From contig NZ_QUWK01000013.1 in assembly GCF_003429665.1 (NCBI RefSeq), forward strand, positions 25,341-89,340: 64,000 bases of DNA, written 5' to 3'. The DNA comes from Sphaerochaeta halotolerans. GTDB taxonomy: Bacteria; Spirochaetota; Spirochaetia; Sphaerochaetales; Sphaerochaetaceae. Positions 26,307-35,498 of the stretch are shown in pieces (position 1 is the stretch's first letter; each line of letters opens with the position of its first letter). The notes beneath the pieces were generated by a model. That model made no database searches. It saw only the letters and a program-made list of their open reading frames with translations, and had not been told where the DNA came from. The translations under genes were made by a program, and so were the position numbers.

Positions 26307-27092
26307 CTAAAGAGAAGCAAACTTCCAAACATTAAATGCTGATAGAAAAACTATTAGGAGCATTACACCCATGAACAGCCGGTCAACCTGCTCATTGGCA
26401 AGACGCTTCGTCAGTGATCTCCCTACCATTGCCCCTACAATACCAGTGACCATCATACTCACAAGCAGGAGCATATTGAATTCCGGAAAGGTACCCTGGA
26501 TGACATTGGTAAGGAAATTTGCAACCTGGCTGAAAAAGATGATGTAGAGACTGTTCAGTGCAGCATGCTTGCTATCCATCGAGAAGAAATAGGAGAGGAA
26601 CATAATATTAATTGGGCCACCTCCGATCCCCAGGAAGGATGAGAAAACACCCAACACAAAACCAAGCAATCCCGCTACTCCTTTGCTTGTTACCTGCAGG
26701 GTATGAATCCTTGCTTTTTCCAGAACATAGATGAATACCGTGGCAGTCAACACGACCATGATGATGTTCTGTATCATTCCTATGAGAGCGTTATTGCCTG
26801 CTGCTGCCTTGACCCAAGAGAACACCATCTTTCCAGCTACCCCACCTATTGCACCGCCAAGTGCAAGAGGGGTACCAACCAATGGGTCAACGGAAATGGT
26901 ATCCTTCCGACTCCTAAGCAAGGATACAGCCGTCATCGCAAGGACGGTACTTCCGCTGAGAAAGCTAATTGTAGCGATTGGAAAATCAACCAAGGCATCC
27001 ATGGCCGGTTTGATGATAACCCCACCACCAATTCCACTGATAGCTCCTATCACTGTTGCAGCAAATGTCAGTATTACGAGTATAATTTCCAC
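26307..27092 (-). CDS. TauE/SafE-family membrane exporter
   Basis: Integral membrane protein, 261 residues, GTG start at 27092 with AAAAGGGA upstream. It has about eight hydrophobic segments and the family's glycine-rich motifs GAISGIGGGVIIKPAMD near the N-terminus and FLGIGGGPINIMFLSYF near residue 150. TSUP proteins export sulfite, sulfoacetate or similar anions, or import others. It lies 11 bases behind an anaerobic sulfatase maturase, so handling of sulfate or sulfite released by a sulfatase is a reasonable inference. Confidence 0.88.
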   Translation of the reverse strand: MEIILVILTFAATVIGAISGIGGGVIIKPAMDALVDFPIATISFLSGSTVLAMTAVSLLRSRKDTISVDPLVGTPLALGGAIGGVAGKMVFSWVKAAAGNNALIGMIQNIIMVVLTATVFIYVLEKARIHTLQVTSKGVAGLLGFVLGVFSSFLGIGGGPINIMFLSYFFSMDSKHAALNSLYIIFFSQVANFLTNVIQGTFPEFNMLLLVSMMVTGIVGAMVGRSLTKRLANEQVDRLFMGVMLLIVFLSAFNVWKFASL

Positions 27093-27103
27093 ATGCGTCC
27101 CTT

Positions 27104-28204
27104 TTATGTTCTAGATTTTAGAGTATTGGCTACCATTTCCAAGCGATTAATAACATAGGGAAAGAACGATTTCATGGAAGCACAAAAGCGATACCCGTCC
27201 TCATTACGATACCGTTTACAGCCACCTCTGCAAAGGGCTTTCCAAGGACAGGGAACACAATCATCAATTGAATTGGAAGAATCCTCAATGAACCTAAGGG
27301 CACTCCGTCTTGCATCAAGTGATGCAATGGGGTCCCGAGTGATGTTTCCCAAGAGATAGGAGTCAAGGCAGAAGAAATCACAGGGATAGACATCCCCATT
27401 GCTCTCTGCGACATACTGGACTGAACACACCCCGGCCATATCACAAGCCTCAGGGGGATAGCCGGCTAGCATACCCACTAGGTTGTCAAAAAAGCGGACT
27501 GAGACAGGCTTGCCAGACTGGAATGAGGCAAACCAGAGGTCGAAGAGATCCTTAAGGAATTGTGCGTACTGTGTAGGGGAAAGGAACCGTTTCTCTCCAT
27601 CAAAGGAATCCATACAGGGGATGTACTGCTGGTAGACCAGCCCATGTTCAACAAAATATGGGTAGACCACACCAATATTCTGTGCCAATTCATTGGTGAC
27701 CACACTGAGGACGTTGAATTCCACCCCTTCTTTCTGGAGAAGGGAGATGCTTTGCATCACCTTTCTTCCGCTGCCTTTGCCTTCCCGGTCTTTTCTGTGT
27801 AGGTTGTTCAGACGCGGGGGACCATCAAGGGAGACTCCCACCAAGAACCCATGTTGTGTAAAAAACCTTGCCCAAGTTTCATCAAGCAACATGCCATTGG
27901 TCTGAAACGCATAGCTTACCTGAGAGTCTTCTTTCTTGGTCCGACCTACTTTGTCCACAAAATACTCAAAGAAGGAAAGTCCTGCCAAGGAGGGTTCTCC
28001 CCCTTGGAACGCGAAGGAACAGTGTTTTGCTGCCTCTAGGCTCTTCTCGATGATTGCATCGACAACACTCCGCTCCATAAGTGGTCTGATACCCTCTGTT
28101 CGGGTATCTGCCTCATCGAAATAGAAGCAGTAATCACAGCGAAGATTACACGCAGCTGAGGCTGGCTTTATCATCATGGTAAGGTAAGGTCGACGTGTAT
28201 CCAT
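27104..28204 (-). CDS. Anaerobic sulfatase-maturating radical SAM enzyme
   Basis: Radical S-adenosylmethionine enzyme with SPASM domain, 366 residues, which would convert an active-site Cys or Ser of a sulfatase into formylglycine without oxygen. The radical cluster motif C-X3-C-X2-C is CNLRCDYC at residues 19-26, followed by FAFQGGEPSLAG and FQTNGMLL. The C-terminal Cys set (CDMAGVCSVQYV, YPCDFF, CVPCPWKALCRGGCKRY) matches auxiliary Fe-S clusters. No sulfatase gene is in the window, so the substrate must be elsewhere. The start lacks a clear ribosome site. Confidence 0.9.
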   Translation of the reverse strand: MDTRRPYLTMMIKPASAACNLRCDYCFYFDEADTRTEGIRPLMERSVVDAIIEKSLEAAKHCSFAFQGGEPSLAGLSFFEYFVDKVGRTKKEDSQVSYAFQTNGMLLDETWARFFTQHGFLVGVSLDGPPRLNNLHRKDREGKGSGRKVMQSISLLQKEGVEFNVLSVVTNELAQNIGVVYPYFVEHGLVYQQYIPCMDSFDGEKRFLSPTQYAQFLKDLFDLWFASFQSGKPVSVRFFDNLVGMLAGYPPEACDMAGVCSVQYVAESNGDVYPCDFFCLDSYLLGNITRDPIASLDARRSALRFIEDSSNSIDDCVPCPWKALCRGGCKRYRNEDGYRFCASMKSFFPYVINRLEMVANTLKSRT

Positions 28205-28437
28205 TACTTATTGTATAGCCGGTTACGTAATTCTAGGCAAGCAACCATGAGTAGATATACTCTGGTTCAGCCCACTCTATCGTTCCTTGTTGGAGCAGCA
28301 GGTGTGCTCTTGATCTTTCATGACAATGCCCAAAGATATTTTTATAAGCCTCTAGCTACTCACTATCTCTCTGCCTAGTTCAATGCTGCACCATGATACT
28401 TTAGAGTTTTTAGTATTCCATTCTTCAGTTGCAAGAA

Positions 28438-29352
28438 CTAGGAAATACTGGTAGTTGAACATGAGAGAGGAGGCCTACTCGCCATCCTTTTCATCCGTAA
28501 CTGTTTGCGGAATTCAGAAGGAGCAATGTGATGAAACTCCTTGAATGCCTTGGAAAAAGCTAGCTCATCATCAAATCCTACACAATGAGCGACTTGACCT
28601 ATGTTCATATATTTCGAAACCAAGAGGCTGGCAGCATGTTCCATTCGAACACTATCCAAAAACTGCTTCGGCGATACCTTATATACATCCTTGAAACAAG
28701 AATAGAGATAATTCCTGCTAATTCCAATTTCACTTGCAAGGTCCTGAATCTTAATGGATTTAGAAAAATTGTCCATAATGTAGTGGTAGACTTTCCTTGC
28801 ATATTGAGCGGACTGCAAATTACTTTCGCTACCCAATACCCCCTGTGCTTGGTAGTCCTCAATCAAGTGGGCAATAAAATGGAAGAAACACCCATTTCGG
28901 CGGAGCTCGTTCGTGAACGTGAGATGATAGGTTTCAATCATCCCCTCGATATCATGTTGAAGGATACTTTCATTACCGACAGCCCTAACAGGATGTTCCA
29001 AGCTGAACCCTGCCATCCCCATGCTCTCTTCAGACATCAATCCAGAAAAACCTACCCACATATAGGTCCATGGATCTGTTAAATCCGCTGTATACTGTGC
29101 AGAAACTCCCGCAGGAATCAAGAATGCCTGATGCGCACAAAGATTGTATTCTCTTCCTTGCATTCTTAATACTCCTTTACCACTAGTAATAACATGAATA
29201 AAACTAGTATCTCGTATCTCTGGTCCATTGTTATGCAAGGGAGAACACTGTTGAATTCCACAGTAGGAAAGGGCTAGATCGATAGCAGACTTCTTTAACC
29301 CATCAAGGCCAACAAATCGAGCGGCTTTAATCAGGAGTTCATCATCTGACAT
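28438..29352 (-). CDS. AraC-family regulator of the alpha-galactoside locus
   Basis: Transcription regulator of 304 residues. An N-terminal cupin sugar-sensing domain (SFIHVITSGKGVLRMQGREY, HQAFLIPAGVSAQY) is followed by two helix-turn-helix units: IKIQDLASEIGISRNYLYSC, and MNIGQVAHCVGFDDELAFSK with the conserved end FHHIAPSEFRK. GGAAAGGAGG places the start at the internal ATG 29352. It is the last gene behind a GH4 glycosidase and a CUT1 importer, as with MsmR/RafR-type activators. Confidence 0.9.
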   Translation of the reverse strand: MSDDELLIKAARFVGLDGLKKSAIDLALSYCGIQQCSPLHNNGPEIRDTSFIHVITSGKGVLRMQGREYNLCAHQAFLIPAGVSAQYTADLTDPWTYMWVGFSGLMSEESMGMAGFSLEHPVRAVGNESILQHDIEGMIETYHLTFTNELRRNGCFFHFIAHLIEDYQAQGVLGSESNLQSAQYARKVYHYIMDNFSKSIKIQDLASEIGISRNYLYSCFKDVYKVSPKQFLDSVRMEHAASLLVSKYMNIGQVAHCVGFDDELAFSKAFKEFHHIAPSEFRKQLRMKRMASRPPLSCSTTSIS

Positions 29353-29432
29353 GCAAACAGCCTCCTTTCCTACATAGTATACACCAATCAAAGATCAAAA
29401 TCCAAAATCAATGCCTCATAAAAGACAGATCA

Positions 29433-30752
29433 TCAGCAATACATCGCCATGAATTGACCATGTGCATCAATCATCTCGTTACACATCTTGACGATATCAT
29501 CAATTGAAAGCTCAGAGGCGGTATGTGGGTCAAGCATGGCTGCATGATAGATTGCATCCTTTCGCTTACTTACTGCCGCTTCAATGGCTAACAATTGCAC
29601 ATTGATATTCGTCATATTCATTGCAGCAAGATGTACAGGCAATCGTCCCACATGGCAAGGAGTGACCCCGCTACCATCAACTAGGCAAGGTACTTCTACA
29701 CAAGCCTCACCAGGAAGATTATCAATCAAGTGGGTATTCAAGACATTCCCATTAATTTTGTATGGCGTATTGGTTACCACGGCCTCCATGACATGGGAAG
29801 CATATTCGAGAGATCGCTCATGAGTAATGTTACCTTTGTTAAGTATACGCTCCTTCTCTTCTGTCCACTCAGCAATCTGGTTGATACAACGCCTCGGATA
29901 CTCATCGAGTGGAATATTGAAGTCCTCTATCAATTGGGGGTACGCTTTTTTGATGAAGAAAGGATTATACTCCGCATTATGCTCGCTCGACTCAGTACAG
30001 TAATACCCTAGATGTTTTATGTACTCAAAGCGAATCATATCCTCATGTTTCTTTTCCTTATTTTTCCGTAGCGCACGCTTCCTAATCTCAGGATAGAGGT
30101 CATTACCGTCCTTATCATGCAAACTGAGCAACCAGGCCATATGGTTTATTCCTGCAATCGTTTCTACCCGCCCGACAAGTTTGTCCTCCATGGAAAGCTC
30201 TTTGAGCAACGTCTCGGAACACACCTGTACACTATGGCATAGACCAACATTCTTCACCTCGGTGTAGCGCTGCATATACCCACTAAGCATCGCCATCGGA
30301 TTCGAGTAATTCAAGAACAAAGCATCTGGACACACCTCTTCGATAGCTTTTGCAAAATCATCCATGACAGGGATAGTCCTTAAGGCACGCATAATTCCCC
30401 CGATTCCTATCGTATCAGCAATAGTTTGTCGCAGACCATACTTCTTGGGAATCTCAAAATCGATGACTGTACTTGGATCATAACCCCCAACCTGGATAGC
30501 GTTGACAATAAATCGAGCTCCCTTCAGAGCTGCTTTCAAGTTTTCCAAACCGTGATAGACCACTATCTTTGCTCTGCCTTGGTTGATACTCTGATTCATG
30601 CTCTCCAATATGATTCGCGATTCCTCCAAGCGTCTGGCGTTGATGTCATATAACGCCATTTCAGCCTGTTGTAATACCGGCGTACCAAGACAATCTCCAA
30701 GCACGTTGCGTGCAAACACCGTGCTGCCAGCTCCTAAAAACGTAATTTTCAT
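29433..30752 (-). CDS. melA: GH4 family glycosidase, alpha-galactosidase (MelA) type
   Basis: NAD- and Mn-dependent glycoside hydrolase of family 4, 439 residues, cytoplasmic. The Rossmann motif FLGAGSTVF is at the N-terminus, FLNYSNPMAM and the metal-binding Cys-His in LCHSVQ (about 170-175) follow, then GINHMAW near 200. The CHSVQ signature is found in alpha-galactosidases and related GH4 enzymes rather than phospho-beta-glucosidases, and an ABC importer instead of a PTS also argues for an unphosphorylated substrate such as melibiose. Strong ribosome site (AGGAAGAAGGGAG). Confidence 0.85.
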   Translation of the reverse strand: MKITFLGAGSTVFARNVLGDCLGTPVLQQAEMALYDINARRLEESRIILESMNQSINQGRAKIVVYHGLENLKAALKGARFIVNAIQVGGYDPSTVIDFEIPKKYGLRQTIADTIGIGGIMRALRTIPVMDDFAKAIEEVCPDALFLNYSNPMAMLSGYMQRYTEVKNVGLCHSVQVCSETLLKELSMEDKLVGRVETIAGINHMAWLLSLHDKDGNDLYPEIRKRALRKNKEKKHEDMIRFEYIKHLGYYCTESSEHNAEYNPFFIKKAYPQLIEDFNIPLDEYPRRCINQIAEWTEEKERILNKGNITHERSLEYASHVMEAVVTNTPYKINGNVLNTHLIDNLPGEACVEVPCLVDGSGVTPCHVGRLPVHLAAMNMTNINVQLLAIEAAVSKRKDAIYHAAMLDPHTASELSIDDIVKMCNEMIDAHGQFMAMYC

Positions 30753-30882
30753 CCTATTTCTCCCTTCTTCCTGGATTTGAAAACCAAAAATCTTGTACTA
30801 TCAAATACTTCTGATGAGCATATGTACCCTGTAGCTAGCTCTTGCAATAGCCTTACTAACACTATGGACTAAACATCTTCAC

Positions 30883-31713
30883 TTACAACTTTCCTCCCGA
30901 GGTTGCGATACCTTCGATAAACTGCTTCTGGAATATGAAGTACAGAATGATCATCGGGACACATGCAATCAAGGAGGCTGCCATGAGCTCTGGATAATTT
31001 GAAACATATTGTCCTTTCATTTTGGCAAGTGCTGACGCCAATACCAATGCATCTTTGGATGGATTAACAATCATCGGCCACATAAGATCCTTGTATGCAA
31101 AAACGGCAGTGAATACACTCAAGGCAATTAAACTGGACTTGGTCAATGGTGCCAAAATAAGCAGGAAAGTCTTTCCAATATTCAACCCGTCAAGTTTGGC
31201 TGCTTCCTCAAGATCTTTTGGAAGCATCTTATATGCCTGCCGCATCAAGAATGTACCGAACGCGGTAACCAACCCAGGAAAGACCAGTGCAAAGATGGTA
31301 TTCGTCATACCCATCCGTGAAATCATCTGATATTGGGGGATGATGAAAATTTGAGGAGGAATCATCATCTGTATCAATACAAGGGAAAATGCAATATCTG
31401 AACCCCGGAAATGTAATCTTCCGAAGGCAAATCCTGCCATACTGGCGGTGATTACCGCACACAGAATTCTGAAAGCAATCATAAGCAACGTATTCTTGTA
31501 TAGGTTCAAAAAGTTGTTCGTGGTAAACACCCTTGTGAAGGCTTCCATACGAATTTCAGAAGGAAAAAATACAAAGGGATCGAGCTGTACTGATTCACCA
31601 ACGGTTTTGAAAGATGTTAAAACCATCCAAACAAAAGGGACAATCATAATGAGAGCAACTATGATAAGAACGCCATGCATTACGATAACGGAAAGTATAT
31701 TTCTTCTCTGCAT
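30883..31713 (-). CDS. CUT1 sugar importer permease (MalG-like), alpha-galactoside locus
   Basis: Inner-membrane permease of 276 residues with six hydrophobic segments. The ATPase-docking loop LEEAAKLDGLNIGKTFLLIL is near residue 180. It ends in the MalG-like sequence QKQFIEGIATSGGKL. No ATPase gene is present in the operon, so it must use a shared MsmK-like ATPase encoded elsewhere. Located ten bases after the MalF-like gene. Confidence 0.9.
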   Translation of the reverse strand: MQRRNILSVIVMHGVLIIVALIMIVPFVWMVLTSFKTVGESVQLDPFVFFPSEIRMEAFTRVFTTNNFLNLYKNTLLMIAFRILCAVITASMAGFAFGRLHFRGSDIAFSLVLIQMMIPPQIFIIPQYQMISRMGMTNTIFALVFPGLVTAFGTFLMRQAYKMLPKDLEEAAKLDGLNIGKTFLLILAPLTKSSLIALSVFTAVFAYKDLMWPMIVNPSKDALVLASALAKMKGQYVSNYPELMAASLIACVPMIILYFIFQKQFIEGIATSGGKL

Positions 31714-31722
31714 AACGTGCTC

Positions 31723-32616
31723 CTAATTATAATGTACCCATTTTTTCTGGGCTATCATTTGCAATGCTGTGATGAACATGATAATCATCAGCAATACCAC
31801 AACAATAGTGGATCCATATCCAAGATCTCGTTCCACAAACGAGGATTGGTAGAATAGGAATACCAGAGACTGTGTCTTGTACAATGCTGGATTAGAGCGC
31901 TCCATCACCATGAAAATGGTGTCGAACACCTGCATAGCAGCAATCATCCTGGTAACAATGACGAAGAACAGGATTGGACTGATCATAGGAACCGTTATAT
32001 GGACAAAACTCTGTACTGCACTAGCCCCATCCAAGTCAGCTGCCTCGTAATAGTCCTTTGGAACCTCCTGCAATCCTGCAAGGAAAAGAATCATATTGTA
32101 CCCGATATCGGACCAGATACCGATGATAGCGATTGAGAACACAGCAATGCTCGGATTTGAGATCCAGTTGACATTCAAATTGAACAGATTATTGATCAAC
32201 CCAAACTCAGAATTATACAACCAGCGCCATACCATGGCGATAGCAGCAGGGGCTACAACCATCGGCATGAAGTAGATGGTCCTGTATATCGATCTTCCCC
32301 TGATCTTCTTATTGAGCATGACTGCAAGTATCAACGCAATAATCACAGAAAATGGTACCTGAGCGATGGTGTACTTGATCGTATTGATAATTGACTGGAG
32401 AACAGCATCATCGGAGAATAACTTTTGAAAATTCTTGAGCCCAATAAAAATATTTCCTTTCCCAAAATCTCCCGTTTTATGGAAACTTTGATAGATGGTT
32501 GCAATCAGAGGAATAATGTTCAAAACCAGCAAGCCAATCACTGTGGGAAGGATTAGAGCCCACCCCCAGAGAAATGTATTTGTGGTCATAGCAGACCGTA
32601 ATGAACGATTTTTCAT
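31723..32616 (-). CDS. CUT1 sugar importer permease (MalF-like), alpha-galactoside locus
   Basis: Inner-membrane permease, 297 residues, six hydrophobic segments. The docking loop YYEAADLDGASAVQSFVHI lies near residue 195, and RTIYFMPMVVAPAAIAMVW precedes it, both typical of MalF/LacF/RafF proteins. It pairs with the MalG-like protein encoded next. Confidence 0.9.
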   Translation of the reverse strand: MKNRSLRSAMTTNTFLWGWALILPTVIGLLVLNIIPLIATIYQSFHKTGDFGKGNIFIGLKNFQKLFSDDAVLQSIINTIKYTIAQVPFSVIIALILAVMLNKKIRGRSIYRTIYFMPMVVAPAAIAMVWRWLYNSEFGLINNLFNLNVNWISNPSIAVFSIAIIGIWSDIGYNMILFLAGLQEVPKDYYEAADLDGASAVQSFVHITVPMISPILFFVIVTRMIAAMQVFDTIFMVMERSNPALYKTQSLVFLFYQSSFVERDLGYGSTIVVVLLMIIMFITALQMIAQKKWVHYN

Positions 32617-32651
32617 GCATATGTTCCTTAAAACACTCCGAGTGGAGGTTT

Positions 32652-32660
32652 CCCCCCCCC
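32652..32660. repeat. Nine-base C homopolymer in an intercistronic gap
   Basis: A run of nine C lies between the binding-protein stop and the MalF-like start, next to an 11-base palindrome CACTCCGAGTG. Such runs slip during replication and sequencing. Being noncoding it cannot shift a frame, but it could change spacing or message structure. Confidence 0.6.
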
Positions 32661-32681
32661 ACCCGGATCTTTTTTTAAAAC

Positions 32682-33953
32682 CTACTCTTCTGCGAGGATT
32701 TCATTCATCTGTCTGGCAGCTTCCTTACATCCTGCTTCCATAGGCATCTCCTTGGACCATACTTTCAGCATAACATCAAGGACTGCATTCTCCCACTTCA
32801 CGGTATTCCGTGAGAACGGACGAATAACCATATCATCCTGCATGTCTAAGTATGCCTGCAAATTAAACCGGGGAACACTGTTCTTCCACTTCTCACTGGT
32901 ATCCTTGTACGCTGACATGGTGACACCTAGCTCCGCTTGTCTGAGCTGTCCTTCTTCAGACCCGAAATACTCGACCAACTTCCAAGCGTCATCAGCACGC
33001 AGGGTGTTTGCAGAAATGGCCCAGCCAAGTCCATTATAAATGGATGCACGTCGACCGGTTTTCTCATTCAAGGGGAGCATGGCAATATCACAGTTGGCAT
33101 AGCTGTATTCATTGTCTCGGAAGGCAGCAACCATCCAGGAACCCTGCAGAGTCATCGCAACCTTACCTGATTGAAACAGGACATCCTCACCACTCTCACT
33201 CATTACATTCTGGGGAGGCATCAAATTTTCATTGATCATCTTCTCCATCCACTTCATGGCTTCAATGGTATTTGGGTGATCCATACCTGATTTTTTCTTG
33301 TCTTCAGAAATCACATACCCGTTGTTGCTATAGATTAAATTGTACCAACCTGCTTGGTTGTTCGTATTCACATTGCAGAACCCATATACAGACCCGTCAG
33401 CTTTGGTCAACTTCTTTGCTGCCTGATACAGATCATCCCATGTCCAATTTTCATCAGGATATGCAACACCTGCTTCATCAAACAGGGTCTTATTATACCA
33501 GAGTGCAATGGTATCGATGTCCTTCGGTATTGCATAGTACTTCTTGTTATAGGTGTACAAGCTCCAGATATCTTCAGGATAATTTTTAGGATCAATGAGG
33601 GAACTTTTTGCAATCCTGTCAGTTACATCTAGCAGCAAATCGTTTGACATGTAGCGCTGGGATTCATTGGAGTGCATCCAAAACACGTCTGGAAGAGAGC
33701 CACCCTGGGCACCTGCAGAGAGCAGTGTCCAGTAGTTGTTCCAATCCACAACCTGAACATCAGCCTCGATACCGGTTTTGGCGGTAAAGTCATCAATTAT
33801 AAGCCTGATTCCTGGCTCCTGATTAGAATCCCAAATCATTACAGATAAAGGTTTAGATGGAGCAACTTTTGCTTTCTCTGCGTCTCCACCAGCGAAGACC
33901 AGAGCACTTGTCATAACAGCGACAATGCACAAAGAAACAATCTTTTTTTTCAT
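32682..33953 (-). CDS. CUT1 sugar-binding protein, alpha-galactoside locus
   Basis: Extracytoplasmic solute-binding protein family 1, 423 residues from the ATG at 33953, fixed by GGAGG upstream. The signal peptide has a Lys-rich start and ends ALVFAGGDAEK. The mature protein opens SVMIWDSNQEPGIRLIIDDF and holds LLSAGAQGGSLPDVFWMHSN and ENWTWDDLYQAAKKL, all typical of oligosaccharide-binding proteins. It heads the operon binding protein, MalF, MalG, GH4, AraC. Confidence 0.9.
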   Translation of the reverse strand: MKKKIVSLCIVAVMTSALVFAGGDAEKAKVAPSKPLSVMIWDSNQEPGIRLIIDDFTAKTGIEADVQVVDWNNYWTLLSAGAQGGSLPDVFWMHSNESQRYMSNDLLLDVTDRIAKSSLIDPKNYPEDIWSLYTYNKKYYAIPKDIDTIALWYNKTLFDEAGVAYPDENWTWDDLYQAAKKLTKADGSVYGFCNVNTNNQAGWYNLIYSNNGYVISEDKKKSGMDHPNTIEAMKWMEKMINENLMPPQNVMSESGEDVLFQSGKVAMTLQGSWMVAAFRDNEYSYANCDIAMLPLNEKTGRRASIYNGLGWAISANTLRADDAWKLVEYFGSEEGQLRQAELGVTMSAYKDTSEKWKNSVPRFNLQAYLDMQDDMVIRPFSRNTVKWENAVLDVMLKVWSKEMPMEAGCKEAARQMNEILAEE

Positions 33954-34000
33954 AGCCAACCTCCTAGGTTTTTTTTGCAAATATTGTAATCACCATTGCA

Positions 34001-34016
34001 TTCTGTTTACACAGAA
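34001..34016. promoter_or_regulatory. Inverted repeat upstream of the alpha-galactoside operon
   Basis: TTCTGT (34001-34006) and ACAGAA (34011-34016) with a four-base centre lie about 50 bases before the binding-protein start. A minus-strand TACAAT (33988-33983) could be the -10 box, putting the palindrome over the -35 region. Candidate regulator site. Confidence 0.35.
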
Positions 34017-34205
34017 ATAAGGTAGTGACTCTTTTGGTAAGTACCTACTCAATCGTATGTTAATCCTAGGACAATTTATGAATAAAGCCATGTATAAATG
34101 TTACGAATATATGGGAAAATGTTCACACCATACAGAAAGTTCATACATACAATACAATGAAAGGTTTGATGAAAATATCCTTTCAACACATAGGTGGTGT
34201 ATCCT

Positions 34206-35387
34206 CTACTGCCTCAACCCATCTAGTATCTCACAGGCTACCAGATACATACGGGGAATGTGGAATGGACCCTTGTACATAGTTCCCTTCAAGGGGGTGG
34301 AGAGCGAGTTGTCCCGATGCAGATACCCAAACCACTCGCCGTGCTCTTCGTCGAGGAAATGAGTCTTGATGTATTTGTCGACTTGCTCAAATTGATGCAG
34401 ATACTCCTGCTTTCCACTCATACTGTAAGCAAGCAGGTTTGCAATTGCTGCCTCACACTGAGGCCACCAAAACTTCATGTCATGCCAGTATTCAGTTGCA
34501 CTCTTTCCCAGGGCATCACGGTAGTAGATGATTCCGCCGTAGTCTTCATCCCATCCGCGGGCGAACATCCAGTCAAGCATTGTAGTACCAAGATGCATCA
34601 GCTCGGCATCACCACCGCGCTTCTGTGCCTCTGTAAGGACGAACCATGCACCTTCAATCGCATGTCCCGGGTTCAGGAGCCGACCTTCAAAATGGTCCAA
34701 TTGCAATGTTCCATCAGGATTACACTGCTCCACTACCACCTTGAGTTCTGGGCGTACAAAGAATATCTCAATCTCCTTGATGTACCCATCGATGGCACGA
34801 GTAAGCTCCTCGCTCTTCTCAGGAAGCGCTTCCCGCAGTTCACTGACTGTGTTGAGGAGAATCATAGGAAGACCAAATCCCTTGCTCTCTCGTTCAAACT
34901 TGGGTATCAGTATCCCAGGTTCATTGAGATACCCTTCCACCTTCTTGAACAGCGCATACGCCTTTTTTGCATATTCAGGGCGATCAAAGGCCCGGCTGTA
35001 TGCAGCGAAGCCAAGGATGGCAAACATCTCACTGAATACGTAGCGGATACGCTTTACTACCGGCTTTCCCTCTTGGCTTAAGCGAAAGTACATCCGTCCA
35101 TCAGAGGGATCAAAACAGTGGTTCTCGATAAAAGAAACCAAGGAATCACACAATTCTTGGTATTCAGGTCGCCTCTCCATCTGACGGTATGCAGTTGCAT
35201 ACACCCACAAGGCACGACCTTGAAACCAAACAGACTTATCAGTCTCAAGCAACGCACCATTACGGTCCAAACCTGTATACACGCCTCCATGCGTTCTGTC
35301 AAAACCATATTGGAGCCAAAAGGGTAATACGTTCTCTAGAAGCATATTTTTATAGTCATGATAGAGTTGGTCGAATTTCTGATTCAT
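34206..35387 (-). CDS. AGE-family sugar 2-epimerase (N-acylglucosamine or cellobiose/mannobiose type)
   Basis: Cytoplasmic (alpha/alpha)6-barrel epimerase, 393 residues. Catalytic-region motifs include VWFQGRALWVYATAYR, a His in RIRYVFSEMFAI region, LLNPGHAIEGAWFVLTEA with the conserved His, KFWWPQCEA and the C-terminal KGPFHIPRMY. AGE members epimerise N-acetylglucosamine, glucose/mannose or the reducing end of disaccharides. It lies upstream of the alpha-galactoside operon on the same strand and is divergent from an acetyltransferase-like gene. GAGGAT precedes the start. The precise sugar cannot be decided. Confidence 0.85.
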   Translation of the reverse strand: MNQKFDQLYHDYKNMLLENVLPFWLQYGFDRTHGGVYTGLDRNGALLETDKSVWFQGRALWVYATAYRQMERRPEYQELCDSLVSFIENHCFDPSDGRMYFRLSQEGKPVVKRIRYVFSEMFAILGFAAYSRAFDRPEYAKKAYALFKKVEGYLNEPGILIPKFERESKGFGLPMILLNTVSELREALPEKSEELTRAIDGYIKEIEIFFVRPELKVVVEQCNPDGTLQLDHFEGRLLNPGHAIEGAWFVLTEAQKRGGDAELMHLGTTMLDWMFARGWDEDYGGIIYYRDALGKSATEYWHDMKFWWPQCEAAIANLLAYSMSGKQEYLHQFEQVDKYIKTHFLDEEHGEWFGYLHRDNSLSTPLKGTMYKGPFHIPRMYLVACEILDGLRQ

Positions 35388-35498
35388 TGATGCATCCTCA
35401 TTTCTTGCATTCTACGCCTTGGAGGGTACACTGTCATCATGATTCTTTGAAAAAACTGCTTCTTGATTTGCCCATCCTCTCTATGCCATGATACTACC

